Below, one piece after another: positions 60,555-64,000 of a DNA stretch of 64,000 nucleotides. The translations under genes were made by a program, and so were the position numbers. Within the stretch, counting starts at the first letter, position 1; the number at the start of each line of letters is the position of its first letter. The notes below the pieces were generated by a model, which was given only the letters and a program-made list of their open reading frames with translations, did not search any database and had not been told where the DNA came from. The stretch spans positions 186,001 through 250,000 of the forward strand of contig CALXYM010000001.1 in the NCBI GenBank assembly GCA_944392965.1, in the 5' to 3' direction. The stretch is from an uncultured Spirochaetaceae bacterium. GTDB taxonomy: Bacteria > Spirochaetota > Spirochaetia > Sphaerochaetales > Sphaerochaetaceae.

Positions 60555-61916
60555 TTATTTCTTCTGGAGTGGTTTTATCTTTTTTCTGTACACATCAAGG
60601 TAGAACACGATGGAAAGTCCAAGGCCGATCAGGTCCGCCACGGAGAAGGCCCACCATGCACCGTTTATGCCCCAGATGCGGCTCATTATAAACGCAGCGG
60701 GTACAAGGATTCCAAGTTGTCTCAGGATTGAGATTATCATGGCATATACGCCGATTCCCGTCCCTTGGAACGTGGCTCCAAGTGCGATTGATATGCTTGC
60801 CGTTAAGAAGCAGAAGGATATGATTCTTAGTGCGGGGATACCCAGCGCGTTCATCTCCTCAGAGGAGTTGAATAGCCCAAGAAGGAACCTCGGACAGAAC
60901 TGGAAGATGAGAAAGCCGACGAGCATTATGGAAAAGGATATCATGCATCCTTTCCTTACTGTCTCGGTAATCCTATGACGGTTCTTTGCCCCGTAGTTGA
61001 AACCTATGATGGGAATCATACCTGCAGACAGGCCGAATACTGGCATGAAAACGAAGCTCTGCAGCTTGAAGTAGACTCCGAATACGGAGACAGCTGTCGT
61101 GCTGAATGCTATCAAGATACCATTGAGAGCACTTACCATCACAGTAGAAATGCTGTTCGTGATTATGGTTGGCACTCCGACCGAATATATCTCCCTTATT
61201 ATGTGGCTTTCAGGTTTGAAACCTTTCATCATGAGATTTATATGTTTATTCCTATGGATGAAATAGAGGGCAAGCATGGCTGCTACAACCTGTCCTATCA
61301 CAGTCGCGATTGCCGCTCCAGATACGCCCATTCCAAATGTGAATATGAAGATCGGATCGAGTATGATGTTTATTATGGCTCCGACTGTTTGGGTTATCAT
61401 CGGATGGAATGAGTCTCCGGTGGCCTGCATTATCCTCTCTCCCGTGACTTCCAGGAAGATTCCTCCAGAGGCAATCAGACATATCCTCGCATAGACGAGA
61501 GACATTGAAAGCAGTTCTGGATCATCTGTGAAAAGAGCAAGAAATGGTTTTGCGAAAAGAAATGCGAAAAGTGCGAATCCCAACCATGTCATCAATGCCA
61601 GGAAAAGGCCATTCCTACCCGCATTGTCAGCTTCCTCTTCTTTCCCTTCTCCCAGTCTTCTGCTTAAAAGGCTGTTCACTCCAACCGCAGTTCCCACGGC
61701 GAATGCGATCATAAGGTTCTGCAGAGGGTAGGCGAGGGTTACTGCTGCAAGGGCCTCCTCACTCAGCCAGGAGACGAATATGCTGTCAACTATATTATAT
61801 AGTGCCTGTACGAGCATGCTTATCATGATTGGAAGACTTATCTTCATTATGAGCTTTCCAATCGGCTCGTATCCCATTATGTTTCCTTTGATTTTTCTTT
61901 CTTCTGATTCTTCCAT
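60555..61916 (-). CDS. MATE-family efflux transporter
   Basis: Multidrug/toxin-extrusion type exporter, 453 residues, twelve membrane segments. KISLPIMISMLVQALYNIVDSIFVSWLSEEALAAVTLAYPLQNLMIAFAVGTAVG is a clear DinF/NorM-type start and LSRRLGEGKEEEAD the conserved cytoplasmic loop. The ATG at 61916 gives the usual 10-15-residue tail before the first segment, though an internal ATG at 61877 has the better ribosome-binding site (AAAGGAA). Single gene. Confidence 0.9.
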   Translation of the reverse strand: MEESEERKIKGNIMGYEPIGKLIMKISLPIMISMLVQALYNIVDSIFVSWLSEEALAAVTLAYPLQNLMIAFAVGTAVGVNSLLSRRLGEGKEEEADNAGRNGLFLALMTWLGFALFAFLFAKPFLALFTDDPELLSMSLVYARICLIASGGIFLEVTGERIMQATGDSFHPMITQTVGAIINIILDPIFIFTFGMGVSGAAIATVIGQVVAAMLALYFIHRNKHINLMMKGFKPESHIIREIYSVGVPTIITNSISTVMVSALNGILIAFSTTAVSVFGVYFKLQSFVFMPVFGLSAGMIPIIGFNYGAKNRHRITETVRKGCMISFSIMLVGFLIFQFCPRFLLGLFNSSEEMNALGIPALRIISFCFLTASISIALGATFQGTGIGVYAMIISILRQLGILVPAAFIMSRIWGINGAWWAFSVADLIGLGLSIVFYLDVYRKKIKPLQKK

Positions 61917-62048
61917 GACAGAATACCGTACAGCAGGAGAAAAGTACTTGTCAATGGGGTGCTAATTATTTAGTATGCCGTCAGATAACATGTATCTTGA
62001 AATAAGGGTGGAAAAATAAATAAAATCAATCCAGTTGAGGAGAATAGG

Positions 62049-63353
62049 ATGACTGTATGTAAATTTGGTGGATCAAGTGTTGCGGATGCGTCTCAGATAA
62101 AGAAGGTGAAGGCGATTCTGGATAGTGACAGTAAGAGGAATGTCGTCATCGTCTCCGCCCCAGGTAAGAGGTGCAGGGATGATGAGAAGATCACGGATCT
62201 CTTATATAAATGCAATGAGATGGTCCAGAATGGTGGCAGCTGTAAAAGTATGTTCTCCACGATCGAGAAGCGTTTCTTATCCATCGCAGATGAACTGAAT
62301 GTCGATAGGAAAGCTCTTATTTCCCAGCTTGAGGAAATCAGATGTCTCATAGATGCGGGAAGTGGTGCCGACTATGCAGCAAGCCGGGGAGAGTATCTTT
62401 CAGCATTCCTGATCAGTCAGTATCTTGATTTCGAGTTTGTTGATGCCTCTGACTGTATCGTCATCAATTCGGATGGTACTGTAAATCCATACAGTTATGA
62501 TAAGATCAGAATGATCGTCGATAACTCGAAGAAGAAGGGGTTCGTATTTCCCGGCTTCTACGGTTCAACCGAGGATGGAGTTGTCAAGACGTTCTCCCGT
62601 GGAGGATCAGATATCACGGGAAGTGTGGTCGCAAGGGCGGTAGGGGCAGCCCTGTACGAGAACTGGACCGACGTCTCAGGCTTTTTAAGTGCAGATCCCC
62701 GTATCGTTGAGGATGCGAAAACAATAGATACGATAAGTTATAACGAGGTCAGGGAGCTTTCAGATTACGGAGCATCAGTATTCCATGAGGAAGCAATAGC
62801 CCCTGTCATGAAATCGGGAATTCCAATAAATATTAAGAATACGAATTCTCCTGAGGATAAAGGCACTCTGATAACCCCGGAGGGAGGAGAGAGAAAGCTC
62901 GCGGGAGTGTCTGCGAAAGCGGGGCTTTCAAGAATCAAAATAAGAAAGCTCATGCTTTTCAAAAAGCATGGAATGCGTCATGCTCTTCTGACAATGCTTC
63001 ATATTTTTGGCATTCGTCCTTCCTTCTCCCTTTACGGGATAGATTCCATCGTCTGGTTCTATGACAGCAGGATGGCTTCAGAGAGCGTGCTTGCAGCCAT
63101 GTGTGAGAGGCTGAAGAGTGAGTTTGAGCTTGATGAAGTATCTGTCGATCATGGTCATGCGATCCTGGGTGTCGTGGGGTCTTCAGTGCCTTCTGATGGT
63201 TCTTACATAAGGGCTGCGAAAGCGCTTGAGGATGCTTCAATTCCTGTCTCCTTCCTTAATTACGGCTCAAGTGACGTATCCTACTCATTTGGTATCGCTG
63301 AATGTGATAGGGAGAGGGCTGTCAAGGCCGTATATGATGCGCTTTTCAGATAA
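62049..63353 (+). CDS. Aspartate kinase
   Basis: Aspartokinase, 434 residues, first step of the lysine/threonine/methionine family. VCKFGGSSVADASQIKKV is the kinase start, GADYAASRGEYLSAFLIS and FSRGGSDITGSVVARAVGA the substrate and nucleotide loops, and two ACT-like segments form the end (from about residue 300). GAGGAG lies before the ATG. The next gene starts directly after its stop. Confidence 0.92.
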   Translation: MTVCKFGGSSVADASQIKKVKAILDSDSKRNVVIVSAPGKRCRDDEKITDLLYKCNEMVQNGGSCKSMFSTIEKRFLSIADELNVDRKALISQLEEIRCLIDAGSGADYAASRGEYLSAFLISQYLDFEFVDASDCIVINSDGTVNPYSYDKIRMIVDNSKKKGFVFPGFYGSTEDGVVKTFSRGGSDITGSVVARAVGAALYENWTDVSGFLSADPRIVEDAKTIDTISYNEVRELSDYGASVFHEEAIAPVMKSGIPINIKNTNSPEDKGTLITPEGGERKLAGVSAKAGLSRIKIRKLMLFKKHGMRHALLTMLHIFGIRPSFSLYGIDSIVWFYDSRMASESVLAAMCERLKSEFELDEVSVDHGHAILGVVGSSVPSDGSYIRAAKALEDASIPVSFLNYGSSDVSYSFGIAECDRERAVKAVYDALFR

Positions 63354-64000
63354 TGCATGATATCTGGAATCCATGGCATGGCTGTAGGAAGATAAGTGAA
63401 GGCTGTGCCAACTGCTACATGTATTTTCTCGATAAGGTGAGAGACCAGGATGGCAGTAGAATCTATAAGACGAATAACTTCTATTACCCTCTTTCCAAGA
63501 CGAAGGAGGGTGCGTATCGGATAAAATCGGGGGAGATGATCCGGGTCTGCATGACAAGCGATTTCTTCCTTGAAGAGGCTGATTCATGGCGCCCTGAGGC
63601 ATGGAGCGTGATGAGGGAAAGGAGTGATGTCATATTCTTCCTTCTCACAAAGCGTCCTGAAAGAGTTTTAAGATGCCTTCCCTCGGATTGGAATGAAGGC
63701 TGGGAGAACATCTTCTTCAACGTCAGTGCGGAAAATCAGAGAAGGGCAGATGAGAGGATCCCGATTCTTTTAGAACTTCCATTCAAGCATAAGGGGATAA
63801 TGTGTGCTCCCCTCATCGGCTCTGTGAGTATTGAGAAGTATCTTGCATCTGGAAAGATTGAACAGGTGATTGCAGGAGGGGAGAACTATGAGGGAAGCCG
63901 TCCCTGCGATTTCAACTGGATAAAACGGCTGAGGAAAGAGTGTGAAAATCACGGTATCACGTTTGCCTTCATAGAGACTGGGACCATTTTCATTAAGGAT
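63354..64000 (+). CDS. DUF5131 (phage Gp37/Gp68-like) protein, truncated by the window end
   Basis: An open frame from the ATG at 63354 to the end of the window, at least 215 residues. It begins WNPWHGCRKISEGCANCYM, whose CX6CX2C is the N-terminal signature of the DUF5131 or Gp37/Gp68 family, and continues with VCMTSDFF, FFLLTKRPER, FFNVSAENQ, VIAGGENYEGSRPCDFNWIK. Members are found in phages and bacteria and may be radical-SAM related; their function is not established. Coupled to the aspartate kinase by position only. Confidence 0.85.

Noticed and set aside
1-64000. CRISPR array, rRNA operon, prophage
   Set aside because: No regularly spaced repeats, no rRNA sequence, and no run of phage structural genes; the single DUF5131 gene at the right edge is not enough for a prophage call.

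Overview
This 64-kb stretch looks like part of a host-associated spirochaete chromosome (Spirochaetota, probably near Sphaerochaetaceae or Treponema). The taxonomic call is inference. It rests on a carD-ispD-ispF cluster, two-membrane machinery (LptB/LptA/LptC-type proteins and two signal-peptide-bearing beta-barrel proteins) together with HPr kinase, and many densely packed, overlapping genes in GC-moderate DNA.

Layout of the core DNA. 1-9.5 kb: rplM-rpsI, a membrane protein with a histidine kinase/response regulator, recX, an orphan trpB, a cytosolic-type pectinesterase, an AlkD-like protein and a polar amino-acid ABC transporter. 21-33 kb: outer-membrane protein, tRNA-Val, ispF-ispD-carD, malQ, rsmE, thyX, an SPL-like radical SAM protein, uvrC, holA, a LexA-like repressor, ptsH, hprK. 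33-39 kb: hpf, LUD protein, rpoN, lptB, lptA, lptC, rseC, a YmdB-like protein. Together with hprK/ptsH this reproduces the lpt-rpoN-hpf-PTS order known from proteobacteria. 39-53.7 kb: tRNA-Leu, a sirtuin/macrodomain pair, a nuclease, a CPBP protease, a TetR-controlled flavin/redox operon, addBA-type helicase-nuclease, a MalY-type lyase, aroA. 53.9-64 kb: TetR, a radical SAM/SPASM protein, another CPBP protease, an SCP2-like protein with Fe-ADH, a candidate small RNA, an orphan GlnQ-type ATPase, a beta-barrel protein, a MATE exporter, aspartate kinase and a truncated DUF5131 gene.

Accessory island, about 9.5-20.8 kb. A graveyard of broken genes (frameshifted hypothetical, zinc-ribbon transposase fragment, decayed IS630 copy) adjoins a strikingly AT-rich block of foreign-looking DNA. 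In that block lie a radical SAM/SPASM maturase, a 57-residue Cys/Ser-rich peptide ending in Trp that overlaps the maturase gene, an isoprenoid-synthase-like protein, a STAND ATPase with TPR repeats, a pair of membrane proteins resembling the two successive polyprenol kinases VTE5 and VTE6 (DUF92), and a convergent YcaO protein. My reading is a ribosomally made, post-translationally modified peptide (RiPP) system whose product is radical-modified and possibly prenylated, perhaps on its C-terminal Trp in a ComQ/ComX-like way. I know of no described system with this combination, and it is the most interesting part of the window.

Other points of note: a nine-base C tract sits exactly in the -35/-10 spacer of an outer-membrane protein promoter (possible phase variation); a LexA-like and a YmdB-like protein have both lost catalytic residues; tandem TetR operators are spaced 30 bp apart; an orphan promoter plus strong terminator suggests a small RNA near 58.9 kb; and several genes appear to be transcribed leaderless.
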